64,000 nucleotides of DNA, taken from assembly GCA_963704595.1 (NCBI GenBank), contig OY969922.1:496001-560000 (forward strand), read 5' to 3'. The notes under the pieces were generated by a model. That model was not told where the DNA came from, did not search any database, and saw only the letters and a program-made list of their open reading frames with translations. The DNA comes from Acuticoccus sp963704595 (GTDB taxonomy: Bacteria; Pseudomonadota; Alphaproteobacteria; Rhizobiales; Amorphaceae). The translations under genes were made by a program, and so were the position numbers. Of the stretch, positions 26,107 through 35,399 are shown piece after piece; positions within the stretch are counted from its first letter, which is position 1, and each line of letters begins with the position of its first letter.

Positions 26107-26960
26107 GCCCGTGCCGTCCACGGTGCGGTCCGCGCGACAATGGCGTTGACCGCGATGTTGAGCGTCAGCACCAGCGTCAGGAGTATGATGCCGAGCGCGC
26201 CGGCCTTGGCCCAGCTCGCATTGGTCGACGCCTCGTAGAACACCGTCGGCGCAATCATCGGGATGCGGGTGCTGCCCATCAGCATCGGGATCACATAGTC
26301 GCTGAGGGCGCCGGCGAAGACGAGTTGCACGCCCGCCACCGCGCCCGGAATGCTGAGTGGCAGCACCACCAGGAGCCACGTGCGGACATGGCCGGCGCCG
26401 AGGTTGGTGGAACTGCGCAGGAGCATCGGGTCGATCTTCTGGAGGCTCGCGAGCAGCGGCAGGACCATCAGCGGGAAGTAGCGGTGCAGCATGCCGAGAA
26501 ACACGCCTTCGCCCTCGTACAGCATGTGCAGCGGCGCGCTGATCCAGCCGAGGCCGAGGAGGATCTGGTTGATGAGCCCGGTGTCGCCGATGATCACGAT
26601 CCAGCCGAACACCCGCATGATGATGCTGACATAAAGCGGCAGGCACACGACCCACAGGAGGAGGAGCCGCGTGCGCTCCGACACCGCCAGCATCAGGTGG
26701 ACGAACGGGTAGGCGAGCACCAGCGCCACAACCGCGACCAGCGCCGCGAAGCCGAGCGAATTGCCGAAGACTTTAAGATAATAGGGGTCCGTCAGGACGC
26801 CGAGATAATTCACGAACGTGAAGTCCGGGACGAGGAACTGCATCGGGTCGTCCCGGTAGACGCTGTTGCGCATCAGGATCGTCACCGGGAAGAAGAACAG
26901 CGGCACGATGAGCGTGCCCGCAGGCAGGAGCCAAAGCCAGGGCCGGACGCTGCGCAGCAT
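26103..26960 (-). CDS. ABC transporter permease, spermidine/putrescine type (PotB-like)
   Basis: 285 aa, six predicted helices starting with WLWLLPAGTLIVPLFFFPVTILM. The coupling loop is LLRSSTNLGAGHVRTWLLVVLPLSIPG, and GALSDYVIPMLMGS is the typical post-loop segment of PotB proteins. The start at 26960 shares one base with the stop of the ATPase gene. It forms a heterodimer with the PotC-like permease. Confidence 0.9.
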   Translation of the reverse strand: MLRSVRPWLWLLPAGTLIVPLFFFPVTILMRNSVYRDDPMQFLVPDFTFVNYLGVLTDPYYLKVFGNSLGFAALVAVVALVLAYPFVHLMLAVSERTRLLLLWVVCLPLYVSIIMRVFGWIVIIGDTGLINQILLGLGWISAPLHMLYEGEGVFLGMLHRYFPLMVLPLLASLQKIDPMLLRSSTNLGAGHVRTWLLVVLPLSIPGAVAGVQLVFAGALSDYVIPMLMGSTRIPMIAPTVFYEASTNASWAKAGALGIILLTLVLTLNIAVNAIVARTAPWTARA

Positions 26961-28054
26961 CAGCGTGCCCCGTCCACGATGCAGTTGGCCGGGTCGAAGT
27001 CGATGAACGCGTCGGCGCCGTTCTGGAGGACGGCAGGGTCGGTGATCGATGTCGCCGGCACCTCCAGCACGATCTGGCTGATCGCGCCGTGGCTGAGAAC
27101 GATGCGCTGGCGGGCGCCGAGCGACATCGACAGCACCACGGTGGCCGGATGGCTGGTGTGGACGTTCGTGGGGACAGCGCTGATGGCAAGGTCCTCGGAG
27201 CGGATGTTGACGCAGGCCGCGCCATCGGGCGGGGCCGCGGCGGATGCGGCAAGCGGGAAGGCGATGCCCTCTCCGATGCGGGCGATCCGCCCCTCCGGCG
27301 TGGTGCTGAGCGTTGCCGGCAGCTGGTTGGCGCGGCCCATGAAGCCGAGCACGAAGCTGTTGACCGGTGCGCGATAGACCTCGTCCGGCGTGCCGGCCTG
27401 CTCGATCCGGCCGCCGCGCATCACCGCGATCCGGTCCGACAGGGCGAACGCCTCCTGCTGGTCGTGGGTGACGAGGACGGTGGTGATCTGGAGCCGGCGC
27501 AGGAGCAGCGACAGTTCCAGCTGCGTCTGGTCGCGCAGATTGCGGTCGAGCGCGCTGAACGCTTCGTCCAGGAGCAGGATCTCCGGGTCGATGGCGATCG
27601 CCCTCGCCACCGCCACGCGCTGGCGCTGCCCGCCGCTGAGCTCGGCCGGATAGCGCTCCGCCAGCCCGGTCAGCTTCAGGAGGTCGATGGCGCGCGCCAC
27701 CTTCTCCTGCCACGCGGACTTCGCCACCTTCCGCGCCCTGAGGCCGTAGGCGATGTTTTCCGCCGCGGTCATGTGCGGGAACAGCGCGTAGTTCTGGAAC
27801 ACCATTGCAACGTTCCGCCGATGGGGCGGAACGTTGGCGATGCTCTTGCCCCGGAGGGCGATGGTGCCGAAGTCGGGCTGCTCGAACCCGGCGACGAGGT
27901 TCAGAAGGGTGGACTTGCCGCAGCCGCTGGGGCCCAGAAGTGCGACCACCTCGCCCTTCTGCAGGCTGAGACTGCAGCGGTCGAGAACGACTTGGCCGTT
28001 GAAACTCTTACATAAATCACGAACAAGGAGCTTGTTGTCGACCGCTTCGTCCAT
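26960..28054 (-). CDS. ABC transporter ATP-binding protein, polyamine type (PotA-like)
   Basis: 364 aa. Nucleotide-binding domain: Walker A GPSGCGKST, Q-loop VFQNYALFPHMTAAENIAYGL, signature LSGGQRQRVAVARA, Walker B EILLLDEAFSALD, switch VLVTHDQQEA. A C-terminal TOBE/OB regulatory domain covers about 240-364 (SFVLGFMGRANQLPATL; INIRSEDL-type motif). The ATG at 28054 overlaps the binding-protein stop (TGATG). Operon order is binding protein, ATPase, permease B, permease C. Confidence 0.93.
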   Translation of the reverse strand: MDEAVDNKLLVRDLCKSFNGQVVLDRCSLSLQKGEVVALLGPSGCGKSTLLNLVAGFEQPDFGTIALRGKSIANVPPHRRNVAMVFQNYALFPHMTAAENIAYGLRARKVAKSAWQEKVARAIDLLKLTGLAERYPAELSGGQRQRVAVARAIAIDPEILLLDEAFSALDRNLRDQTQLELSLLLRRLQITTVLVTHDQQEAFALSDRIAVMRGGRIEQAGTPDEVYRAPVNSFVLGFMGRANQLPATLSTTPEGRIARIGEGIAFPLAASAAAPPDGAACVNIRSEDLAISAVPTNVHTSHPATVVLSMSLGARQRIVLSHGAISQIVLEVPATSITDPAVLQNGADAFIDFDPANCIVDGAR

Positions 28055-29112
28055 CAGCTCTGGATCTCGCGGGTGTAGCGGTCGAGCCAGGTCTTCTGGT
28101 TGGCAGCGAGGAACTCCTCGTCGGCGAACCAGATCTTGCTGAAGTCCGTCGTCACCAGCGGGGCGACGTCCGCGGCAATCTCGGCGTCTTCGCGCACGGG
28201 GGTTGCGAGGAGGCTGGCGGCGAGGCCGCTCTGGACCTTCTGCGTCAGCGCGAAGTTGATGTAGGTCTTCGCGAGGTCGATCTTCTGGCTGTTGACCGGG
28301 ATGCACAGGTCGTACGGGATGGCGACGATGCCCTCATCCGGCGTGACCTTGACGATGTTGGGCGCGGTGCGGGTCTGGTTGGCGATACGGATGCCGAACT
28401 GCGGGGCCACCGAAATCTCGCCGCGCTCGATGAGCTGCGTGGCCTGCGTCCCGTCGGCATAGAAGCTGCGCACGGAAGGCTTCAGCGCCGTCAGTTTCTC
28501 GAACGCCTCGTCCACCGCTTCGGGGGTCAGCGCTTCGCCGCCGGAGATGGCGCGCGCCAGGCAGGCGATGAAGAACACCGTGCCGGGGTTGGACGCGGCC
28601 GGCAGCAGGATTTTTCCCGCAAGGTCGGGCCGCCACAGGTCGAGCCACGAGGTCAGCGGCTCGGTGATGACCTTGTTGTCGATCATCAGGTCGAACGTGT
28701 CGAGGATCATGGCAGCGCCCCAGCCGCCGGCGGGCACGGCTTCGGCGATGAGGCCGGACGTGTCCGTGATATCGCCCGGCTCCAGCCTGGCGAGGAGGCC
28801 TGCATTCTGGGCACGGATCGCGAAGGAGCGGGACAGCATCGTCACGTCGAACGGCGGGTTCGCCTTCTGGGTCTGCATCGAGCCGATGGCAGCGCCCGAG
28901 AACGCGACATCGTAGGTCACCTCGCCGAGACCGGCTTCGGCGAACGGGGCGGCGATGATCTCGCTCAGGACCTGGTAGGGGCCGCCGAAGTGGGTTGCAG
29001 TCAGGGTTTCCGCCGCAAATGCGCGGGAAAGCCCGAACGCGGGGGCCAGCAGACCGAAGGCTCCCGTGGCCAGAGCCCCCTTCATCATGTCGCGCCGTGT
29101 CAAACGTGCCAT
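28054..29112 (-). CDS. ABC transporter substrate-binding protein, PotD/extracellular family 1 type (Tat signal)
   Basis: 352 aa from the ATG at 29112 (MARLTRRDMMKGALATGAFG); the RR plus hydrophobic core and the FAAE cleavage region indicate Tat export. A longer frame to 29199 would put the signal internally, so the later start was chosen. The mature protein reads TLTATHFGGPYQVLSEIIAAPF, the opening of PotD/Fbp-type binding proteins, with an IPYDLCIPVNSQKIDLAKTYINFAL C-terminal segment. The ligand is probably a cationic amine or related N-compound; not provable here. The adjacent PuuE-like deacetylase would fit an N-acyl or ureido compound. Confidence 0.88.
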   Translation of the reverse strand: MARLTRRDMMKGALATGAFGLLAPAFGLSRAFAAETLTATHFGGPYQVLSEIIAAPFAEAGLGEVTYDVAFSGAAIGSMQTQKANPPFDVTMLSRSFAIRAQNAGLLARLEPGDITDTSGLIAEAVPAGGWGAAMILDTFDLMIDNKVITEPLTSWLDLWRPDLAGKILLPAASNPGTVFFIACLARAISGGEALTPEAVDEAFEKLTALKPSVRSFYADGTQATQLIERGEISVAPQFGIRIANQTRTAPNIVKVTPDEGIVAIPYDLCIPVNSQKIDLAKTYINFALTQKVQSGLAASLLATPVREDAEIAADVAPLVTTDFSKIWFADEEFLAANQKTWLDRYTREIQS

Positions 29113-29228
29113 CGGTTTTGTCTTCCCGTTCTGGAATGCCGTTGATCCGAGGGGCTGCCCGAGGGGGCAGCGCCTCGCATTTAGGCAAAACCGGAGCAAC
29201 TCTCATGCCAGCGGCAGGATCGCCGGGC

Positions 29229-30153
29229 TCAGATTGCGGGCGGGTGCACACGCCGCCAGTGGTCCGCAATCTCGCTGCCGGTGGCGATCCACACGCCGTC
29301 GTGGGCGCGCACATGCTCCAGAAAGCGCACGAGGCCGGTGATCCGTCCGGGGCGGCCGATGAGCCGGTCGTGGAGGGCGAGCGACATCATCTTCGGCGCG
29401 GTTTCGCCTTCGGCATAAAGCGTGTCGAAGGCGTCGATCATGTAGCGCGCGAAGTCGTCGCCCGTGGAGAAGCCGAGATTCTGGTCGAAGCGGTTGTCGT
29501 TCGTCTCGAACGAGTAGGGGATCACGAGGTAGGGCTTGCCGAGAACGGTGCGCCAGTAGGGCAGCTCATCGTTGAGACTTTCACGGTCGTAGAGAAGGCG
29601 CCCGGTTTCGGCGAGGAGGCGGCGGGTGTTGGCGCCGGGCCGTCCCGTCATCCAGCCGACTGGCGCGACGCCGGCAATCTTCTCCAGCGTCTCGAAGGCG
29701 AGGCGGATGTGCTCGCGCTCGGTCGCTTCGTCGATCGTCTGGTAGTCGAGCCAGCGGTAGTGGTGGCTGACGAGTTCGTGCCCGTCCTCCACGTAGCGGC
29801 GCACGATCTCGGGGGTGCGCTCGGCCGCTTTCGCCACGGCCAGCAGGCACACCTTGATGCCGAAGCGCCGGAACAGGGCGAGGAGCCGCCACGCGCCGAC
29901 ACGCGATCCGTATTCGAAGACCGATTCCACCAGCGGCGCCCTTAGGCCGTTCAAGACCCGGCGCGCCGATGTCGTTCAGCATGCTTTCCGAGACGCCGTC
30001 GCCGTCCATCACCGAGCGCTCGCCGCCGCCCTCGAAGTTGACGTTGATGTTGAGCGCGATGCGCGCCCCGCCCGGCCACTGCGGGTGCGGCGGATGCTCG
30101 CCATAGCCGACATAGTCGCGATCGTCGTCGAATGTCGGGCGTTCGGTCGTCAT
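29229..30153 (-). pseudogene. PuuE/allantoinase-like polysaccharide deacetylase family protein, single-base frameshift
   Basis: The N-terminus (ATG 30153; DYVGYGEHPPHPQWPGGARIALNINVNFEGG, ending SMLNDIGAPGL) and the C-terminal part (NGLRAPLVESVFEYGSRVGAWRLLALFRRFG to 29229) are in adjacent frames meeting around 29945-29965. Omitting one base there gives the expected join and about 307 codons, normal for this family. GHELVSHHYRW carries the metal-binding HxxxH-type motif and WMTGRPGANTRRLL the NodB motif 3 region. Relatives hydrolyse allantoin or deacetylate small amides. It lies 116 bp upstream of the Tat-signal binding-protein gene on the same strand. Base-insertion error and true inactivation are both possible. 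Confidence 0.8.
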
Positions 30154-30521
30154 CAATTGAGGGCTCCCTGGGAGTTTCGATTTCGGACCCCGATGCAAGG
30201 CCTGCACCGCCCCGAGGCGCGGGGCATGGGATCGCAGACATCGTGTTTGGCGCCTCCGACGCCGCCGAGGCTTCGGTGTGCGGCGACGCCGTCCGGCCGC
30301 AAGCGGGGATTTCCACGGCGGCTGGACACCCTCGCGGATCGTGGGTCCCTTCAACGGCGCGGGCTGGTGGCGCGCCAACTGGCACGAACCCGGCATCCGT
30401 GCGGCGTTGGATGCGCGTCGTGGCAATGTGCTCCTGCGGGCGGCGAATGCGGGTTCCGTGCCCGGTACGCCCGATGCAACTGCAGCGCCGCTGCTGCGCG
30501 CCAGAACCTTAAGGAGAAGGC
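30154..30521. promoter_or_regulatory. Divergent intergenic region, 368 bp
   Basis: It separates the leftward deacetylase from the rightward SDR. AAGGAGAAGG (about 30509-30518) is a strong ribosome-binding site for the SDR. One + strand frame here reads like protein (GPFNGAGWWRANWHEPG), but it has no start, runs into the SDR gene in another phase and matches no family I know, so no gene is called. No repeat or terminator seen. Confidence 0.4.
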
Positions 30522-31283
30522 ATGGATCTCGGTCTCAAGGGCATGAAGGCACTCGTCACCGGCGGCACCAAGGGCATCGGCCGCAGATGCGCCGACATCT
30601 TCGCCGCCGAAGGCGCCAGCGTCGCCGTCTGCGCGCGCAACCCCGGCGAGGTGGACGATACCGTCTCGGCGCTGGAGGCGGCGGGCGTCACCGCATTCGG
30701 CCAGGCGGTCGACGTTGCGGACAAGGGCGCGTTCGAGGGCTTCGTCGCTGCGGCGGCCGAAGCGCTCGGCGGGCTCGACATGCTGGTCGCCAACGTCTCG
30801 GCATTGGCGGTCAGCGATGACGAGGAGGCCTGGTACAAGGGTTTCGAGACCGACCTCATGCACACCGTCCGCCTCGTCAACGCGTCGATGCCGTGGCTGG
30901 AACGCTCCGAGGCCGCCTCGATCACCGCGATCTCCAGCGTGTCGGGCCGCGAGACGGATTTCACCGGCCCCGCCTACGGCGCCTACAAGGCGGCGCTGGT
31001 GCACTACATGCACGGGCTTGCGGTGAAGCTTGCGCCGCAGAACATCCGCGCCAACTCCGTCTCGCCGGGCAACACCTACTTCGACGGCGGCATCTGGCAG
31101 CAGATCGAGACCGGCAACCCGGACCTCTTCGCGCAGGCGCTGGCGCTGAACCCCACGGGGCGGATGGCAAAGCCCGAGGAGGTGGCGCGCGGCGTCGTAT
31201 TCCTCGCAAGCCCTGCCTCCTCCTTCACCACCGGCACCAACCTCATCGTGGACGGGGCGCTGACGCGCGGCGTCCAGCTCTGA
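30522..31283 (+). CDS. Short-chain dehydrogenase/reductase (SDR)
   Basis: 253 aa classical SDR. The NAD(P)-binding TGGTKGIG is at 13-20. The usual NNAG is replaced by VANVSAL near 89-95. The catalytic set is present, with Ser near 139 (ITAISSVSG), Tyr152 and Lys156 (YGAYK). The C-terminal VFLASPASSFTTGTNLIVDGALTRGVQL is typical of the family. A strong AAGGAG ribosome-binding site lies 4-10 bp before the ATG. It would interconvert a hydroxyl and a keto group. It precedes the amide operon by 190 bp and may be transcribed separately. Substrate unknown. Confidence 0.9.
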   Translation: MDLGLKGMKALVTGGTKGIGRRCADIFAAEGASVAVCARNPGEVDDTVSALEAAGVTAFGQAVDVADKGAFEGFVAAAAEALGGLDMLVANVSALAVSDDEEAWYKGFETDLMHTVRLVNASMPWLERSEAASITAISSVSGRETDFTGPAYGAYKAALVHYMHGLAVKLAPQNIRANSVSPGNTYFDGGIWQQIETGNPDLFAQALALNPTGRMAKPEEVARGVVFLASPASSFTTGTNLIVDGALTRGVQL

Positions 31284-31300
31284 CGCTCGGCGGGCGGGCG

Positions 31301-31317
31301 GCTGAGTTTTTCTCAGC
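31301..31317. terminator. Short hairpin after the SDR gene
   Basis: GCTGAG (31301-31306) and CTCAGC (31312-31317) flank a TTTTT loop, 18 bp after the SDR stop. The stem is only 6 bp and the T-run is in the loop, so it is at best a weak terminator. The rest of the gap to 31472 shows no other structure. Confidence 0.3.
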
Positions 31318-31472
31318 TCGGCCCGCCGCCAGTGCACAAATACTAACGCAGCGCAGCAAAACTGGCGGCAGCGCTGCGTTTCCGTCGTCCGGGCCAAAGG
31401 TGCGGTGGCACGGGTTGGCCGCGAGCTTGCTGTTGTCGGGGAACGACCCGCAACAACAGCAGGACCGTTCCG

Positions 31473-32879
31473 ATGGCACTAACCCAGCTTGCGTACGCCA
31501 ACCTCGTTGACGTTGCGGAGCTCATCAGGACGCGGCAGGTCTCGCCCGTCGAACTCACCGAAATGATGCTGGAGCGGGTCGGCGACATCGGCCCCGGACT
31601 GAACGCCTACGTCACCGTGACAGGCGATCTTGCGATGAGCCAGGCGAAGGAGGCCGAAACCGAGATCATGGCCGGGCGCTATCGCGGGCCGCTCCACGGC
31701 GTCCCCATCGGCCTCAAGGATCTTTGCAATACCAAGGGCGTGACGACTGCCGCCGGGATGACCATCCATGCCGCGAACATGCCGGACGAGGACGGCACCG
31801 TCACGGCCCGGCTCGCCACCGCCGGCAGCGTCCTCCTCGGCAAGCTCACAATGACAGAAGGCGCCTACGCCGAGCACCACCCGGAGGTGCCGGTTCCAGT
31901 CAATCCGTGGAGCGATGCGCACTGGGCGGGCGCGTCCTCCTCCGGCTCGGGCGTCGCGACCGCGGCGGGGCTCTGCTTCGGCTCCATCGGCTCGGACACC
32001 GGCGGCTCGATCCGCTTCCCCTCGCTGATGAACAACGTCACCGGACTCAAGCCCACATGGGGCCGGGTCAGCCGTTATGGCGCGTTCATCCTGTCGGAAT
32101 CGCTCGACCACCTCGGGCCGATGACCCGCTGCGCCGCCGATTGCGCCGCGATGCTCTACGCCATCGCCGGCGCAGACGACGCCGACCCCACAACCCTGCT
32201 CGCCCCCGTGCCGGACTATCTGGAGCTTGTGAAGGCCGCCGGCATCTTCGGCGCCCGCGGCCTGCGGATCGGCATCGACCGCGGCTTCAACAGCGACGGC
32301 GTCGACGACAGGGTGATCGAGCTCACCGAAGCCGCGGCGGACGTTCTGGCGAGCCTCGGCGCCACCATCGTGGACGTCAGCGCGCCGGACATCTCCACCG
32401 TCTTGAACGGCTGGGTGGAGTTCTGCGCCTACGAGACCGCCTACGTCCACAAGGACACCTACCCCAGCCGCAAGGACGAGTACGGCGCGACGCTGGCCGG
32501 GCTGCTCGACATCGGCCATGCCGTCGATCCGAAGCGGATCGCCGAGCTGATTGTGGAGCGCGACAAGTTCAAGGGCCGGCTTGTGCGCATGTTCACCGGC
32601 GTCGACCTCCTCCTCGTGCCGGGCATGTTCATCGGCGGGCCATCGCTGGAGCGGCTCGGGCTCGGCGACCCGGCGGAGCTGACCAAGCTCCTCAAGTACA
32701 CCGCGCCGTTCGACGTCAGCGGCAGCCCAACCATCACCCTGCCGTGCGGGTTCTCGGACGCTGGCGTGCCCATCGGCTTCCAGCTCGTCGGCCCGCACCT
32801 TTCGGAGGCGACACTGCTTTGTGCAGGCCATGCCTACCAGCTCGCCACCGACTGGCACACCAGACACCCGGCCATCTGA
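31473..32879 (+). CDS. Amidase signature (AS) family amidase
   Basis: 468 aa. The catalytic Ser-cisSer-Lys triad is visible: Lys82 (GVPIGLKDL), cis-Ser155 (WAGASSSGSG) and nucleophile Ser179 (GSDTGGSIRFPS). The SSSGSG form is a conservative variant of the usual GGSSGGS. AS enzymes hydrolyse amides to acid and ammonia in the cytoplasm. The gene precedes a urea/amide-type ABC importer and an acetamidase/formamidase on the same strand, so import followed by amide hydrolysis is a coherent reading. A GatA role is unlikely, as no gatB or gatC is nearby. Confidence 0.9.
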   Translation: MALTQLAYANLVDVAELIRTRQVSPVELTEMMLERVGDIGPGLNAYVTVTGDLAMSQAKEAETEIMAGRYRGPLHGVPIGLKDLCNTKGVTTAAGMTIHAANMPDEDGTVTARLATAGSVLLGKLTMTEGAYAEHHPEVPVPVNPWSDAHWAGASSSGSGVATAAGLCFGSIGSDTGGSIRFPSLMNNVTGLKPTWGRVSRYGAFILSESLDHLGPMTRCAADCAAMLYAIAGADDADPTTLLAPVPDYLELVKAAGIFGARGLRIGIDRGFNSDGVDDRVIELTEAAADVLASLGATIVDVSAPDISTVLNGWVEFCAYETAYVHKDTYPSRKDEYGATLAGLLDIGHAVDPKRIAELIVERDKFKGRLVRMFTGVDLLLVPGMFIGGPSLERLGLGDPAELTKLLKYTAPFDVSGSPTITLPCGFSDAGVPIGFQLVGPHLSEATLLCAGHAYQLATDWHTRHPAI

Positions 32880-33210
32880 CCCGGCCCGGGCGGTGAACGG
32901 CGTTGCGGAGGTCAAATTCGTTGTGCCGGATTTGATTTCGGCAACGCCGGGTCGCCAGCCGTTTCCATGGTTCGCTGCGCGATAAGGCGCGCAACGGGCC
33001 GGAGCGGATCGAAGCAAGATTGTGCATGGCACATAAGTTGCGATGCGCAGGGCAACTGACCGAAGGCGTTGTTTGCAGTTATCTCGGCCCGGTCTCATGC
33101 CGAAAATCATGGCGGACTCGTCTTCGTGCCCGCCCTCATCCTCCACGGCCGTGCTCCATCCCGGCAACGGAAGAACTCGGCCATTCGACTGCAGGAAAGG
33201 ACCTTTATCA
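32880..33210 (+). promoter_or_regulatory. Intergenic region, 331 bp, with a 13-bp palindrome
   Basis: It lies between the amidase and the amide-type binding protein. At 33021-33033 there is a perfect inverted repeat, TGTGC-ATG-GCACA, which could be an operator for the transporter operon. AGGAAAGGA about 33193-33201 is the ribosome-binding region for the ATG at 33211. Frames through the region show no recognisable protein. Confidence 0.45.
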
Positions 33211-34434
33211 ATGCACCGACGTTCCGGCATTCTACTGGCCACCATCGCGACGCTCGCCCTGTCGCCGGCCTTCGCGCAGGACAAGCCACCGATCAAGATC
33301 GGCCTGCTGGAGGACCAGTCCGGCGAGATCGCGCTCCTCACGCTGCCCAAGGTGCGCGGCACCCAGCTCGCCATCGAGGAGATCAACGCAGCCGGCGGCA
33401 TCGACGGGCGCCAGCTCGAGCTGATCGCCTACGATCCGCAGTTCGACAACGCCAAGTTCCAGGAATTCACCCGCCGCCTCCTCCAGAGCGACAAGGTCGA
33501 CGTCCTGTTCGCCGGCGCCACCAGCGCCTCGCGTGAAGCCGTGCGCCCCATCGTCGATCGCACCGACGTGCCGTATTTCTACACCAACCAGTATGAAGGC
33601 GGCGTCTGCGACGCCAACATGATCGGCACCGGCGGCGTGCCCGAGCAGCAGCTCTCCACGTTCGTCCCGTGGATGATGGAGAAGTACGGCAAGAAGGTCT
33701 ACACGATCGCCGCCGACTACAACTTCGGCCAGATCACCGCCGAATGGACCCGCAAGCTGGTCGAGGAGAACGGCGGCGAGATCGTCGGCGAGGAGATGAT
33801 CCCGCTCGGCGTGTCGCAGTTCGGCCAGACCATCCAGAACATCCAGCGCGCCGAGCCGGACTGGCTGATGACGCTGGTCGTCGGCAACTCGCAGGCCTCG
33901 TTCTACGAGCAGGCGCCCGCCGCCGGGCTGACGCTGCCCAAGGGCTCCACCATCACCATCGGCCTCGGCTTCGAGCACAAGCGCTTCCCGCCGCCGACCA
34001 TGGCGAACATGCACGTCGCGATGAACTGGTTCGAGGAGCTGGATAGCCCCGAGGCGACCGCCTTCAAGGAACGCTGGCACGCCAAGTTCCCCGACGAGCC
34101 GTACATCAACGACATGGGCCAGAACGCCTATTCGGCGATCTACCTCTACAAGAAGCTCGTCGAGATGGCGGACGGCTCCACCAAGCTGGACGACCTGCGC
34201 AAGGCGATCGCCACGGGTGAAGCCTGCATCGACGCGCCGGAAGGCGAGATCTGCATCGACCCCAAGTCGCAGCACGTCAGCCACCGGATGTGGCAGGTCT
34301 CGGTCGACGACGAGCACAACGTGACGGTCGAGAGGTCGTGGGACCGGGTCGAGCCCTACTGGCTGGGCGAGATCGGCTGCGACCTCACGCAGAACGACCC
34401 GAAGGACCAGTACACCCCGAGCTACCTCCCCTGA
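33211..34434 (+). CDS. Urea/short-chain amide-type ABC transporter substrate-binding protein
   Basis: 407 aa from the ATG at 33211, with a Sec signal peptide (MHRRSGILLATIATLALSPAFAQ). An in-frame start at 33043 lacks a signal at the right place. The mature sequence (IKIGLLEDQSGEIALLTLPKVRGTQLAIEEINAAGGIDG, then FYTNQYEGGVCDANMIGTGGVPEQQLSTFVPWM) matches the AmiC/FmdD/UrtA branch of the Leu/Ile/Val-BP superfamily, which binds amides or urea. Five downstream genes complete an importer and an amide hydrolase, supporting a short-chain amide ligand. Confidence 0.9.
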   Translation: MHRRSGILLATIATLALSPAFAQDKPPIKIGLLEDQSGEIALLTLPKVRGTQLAIEEINAAGGIDGRQLELIAYDPQFDNAKFQEFTRRLLQSDKVDVLFAGATSASREAVRPIVDRTDVPYFYTNQYEGGVCDANMIGTGGVPEQQLSTFVPWMMEKYGKKVYTIAADYNFGQITAEWTRKLVEENGGEIVGEEMIPLGVSQFGQTIQNIQRAEPDWLMTLVVGNSQASFYEQAPAAGLTLPKGSTITIGLGFEHKRFPPPTMANMHVAMNWFEELDSPEATAFKERWHAKFPDEPYINDMGQNAYSAIYLYKKLVEMADGSTKLDDLRKAIATGEACIDAPEGEICIDPKSQHVSHRMWQVSVDDEHNVTVERSWDRVEPYWLGEIGCDLTQNDPKDQYTPSYLP

Positions 34435-34441
34435 GCCCCGG

Positions 34442-34465
34442 CGGCCCGGCCTGACGGCCGGGCCG
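34442..34465 (+). promoter_or_regulatory. Intercistronic hairpin after the binding-protein gene
   Basis: CGGCCCGGCC (34442-34451) pairs perfectly with GGCCGGGCCG (34456-34465) around a TGAC loop, 8 bp after the binding-protein stop. Such hairpins commonly stabilise the abundant binding-protein mRNA or attenuate into the permease genes. Only a short T-run (TTT) follows, so partial read-through is expected. Confidence 0.65.
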
Positions 34466-34514
34466 TTTCGTCCTGCGCGGCGCAGACGCGCCGCCCCGCT
34501 CATCGAACAGGCAA

Positions 34515-35390
34515 GTGGTGGTCCCGATGCTGCATGTAATTTCCTACCTCTACCAGGTCGCCGACGTGTTCGCGTTTCTGGTCCTCGCCTCGGCGGGCCT
34601 TGCGATCATCTTCGGCATGATGGGGGTCATCAACATGGCCCACGGCGAATTCATCGCCATGGGGGCCTACGTCACGACCTACTCCTATCAAGCCGGCATT
34701 CCGCTCGTCGTCGGGATGCTGCTGGGCGCGGTCGTCGCCGGCTTCTTCGGCGTCCTGATCGAGCGCCTGATCGTGCAGCGGCTCTACCACAGACCCATCG
34801 ACTCGCTGGTCGCCACCTGGGGGATCAGCCTCATCATGACGCAAGGGGCGCTGCTCCTGTTCGGTTCCGGCGCGCCCGGCGTCGGCACGCCGTTCGGCTT
34901 CGTCGAATATGCGGGCGGCTCCTACTCGGTCTACCGCCTCGTCCTGTTCGCGGTCTCCATCTGCGTCCTCGTCGCGCTCTATTTCTTCTTCATGAAGACG
35001 CGGTTCGGCGTCCACGCCCGCGCCACCATGCAGAACGCGGCGATGGCCCGTTCGCTCGGCGTGCCGGTCGACCGCGTCTATGCCGCCACCTTCGGCCTCG
35101 GCGCCGCGCTCGCGGGGCTCGCCGGCGGCCTCTACGCCCCCACCATGACCCTGAGCCCGATGATGGGCGCGAGCTTCGTCATCGAAGCCTTCGTCACCGT
35201 CGTCGCGGGCGGGGCGGACGTTCTGGTCGGCACGCCCATCGCGGGTGTGGTGCTTGCCATCATCAAGGCCACGGCAACCGCCCTGTGGGGTCAGGTCTAC
35301 GGCGTGATGGGCCTTCTCGTCGCGGTCTGCATCGTCATTCGCGTCCTGCCGGACGGCTTTACCGGCTGGATCATCGGCCGCCGGAACTGA
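34515..35390 (+). CDS. Urea/amide-type ABC transporter permease (UrtB/LivH family)
   Basis: 291 aa with about eight membrane helices; FLVLASAGLAIIFGMMGVINMAHGEFIAMGAYV is the LivH/UrtB signature, and the coupling loop is ATMQNAAMARSLGVPVDRVYAATFGLGAALAG. The Q-N-A/M-A pattern after the tracking segment is UrtB-like. The GTG at 34515 is used; the ATG at 34527 is a possible alternative, with neither having a strong ribosome-binding site. It partners the permease encoded 9 bp downstream. Confidence 0.92.
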   Translation: MVVPMLHVISYLYQVADVFAFLVLASAGLAIIFGMMGVINMAHGEFIAMGAYVTTYSYQAGIPLVVGMLLGAVVAGFFGVLIERLIVQRLYHRPIDSLVATWGISLIMTQGALLLFGSGAPGVGTPFGFVEYAGGSYSVYRLVLFAVSICVLVALYFFFMKTRFGVHARATMQNAAMARSLGVPVDRVYAATFGLGAALAGLAGGLYAPTMTLSPMMGASFVIEAFVTVVAGGADVLVGTPIAGVVLAIIKATATALWGQVYGVMGLLVAVCIVIRVLPDGFTGWIIGRRN

Positions 35391-35399
35391 GGACCTCCC

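Noticed and set aside
30278..30521. Protein-like + strand frame before the SDR
   Set aside because: It has no start or ribosome-binding site, matches no family I know, and continues into the SDR gene out of phase.
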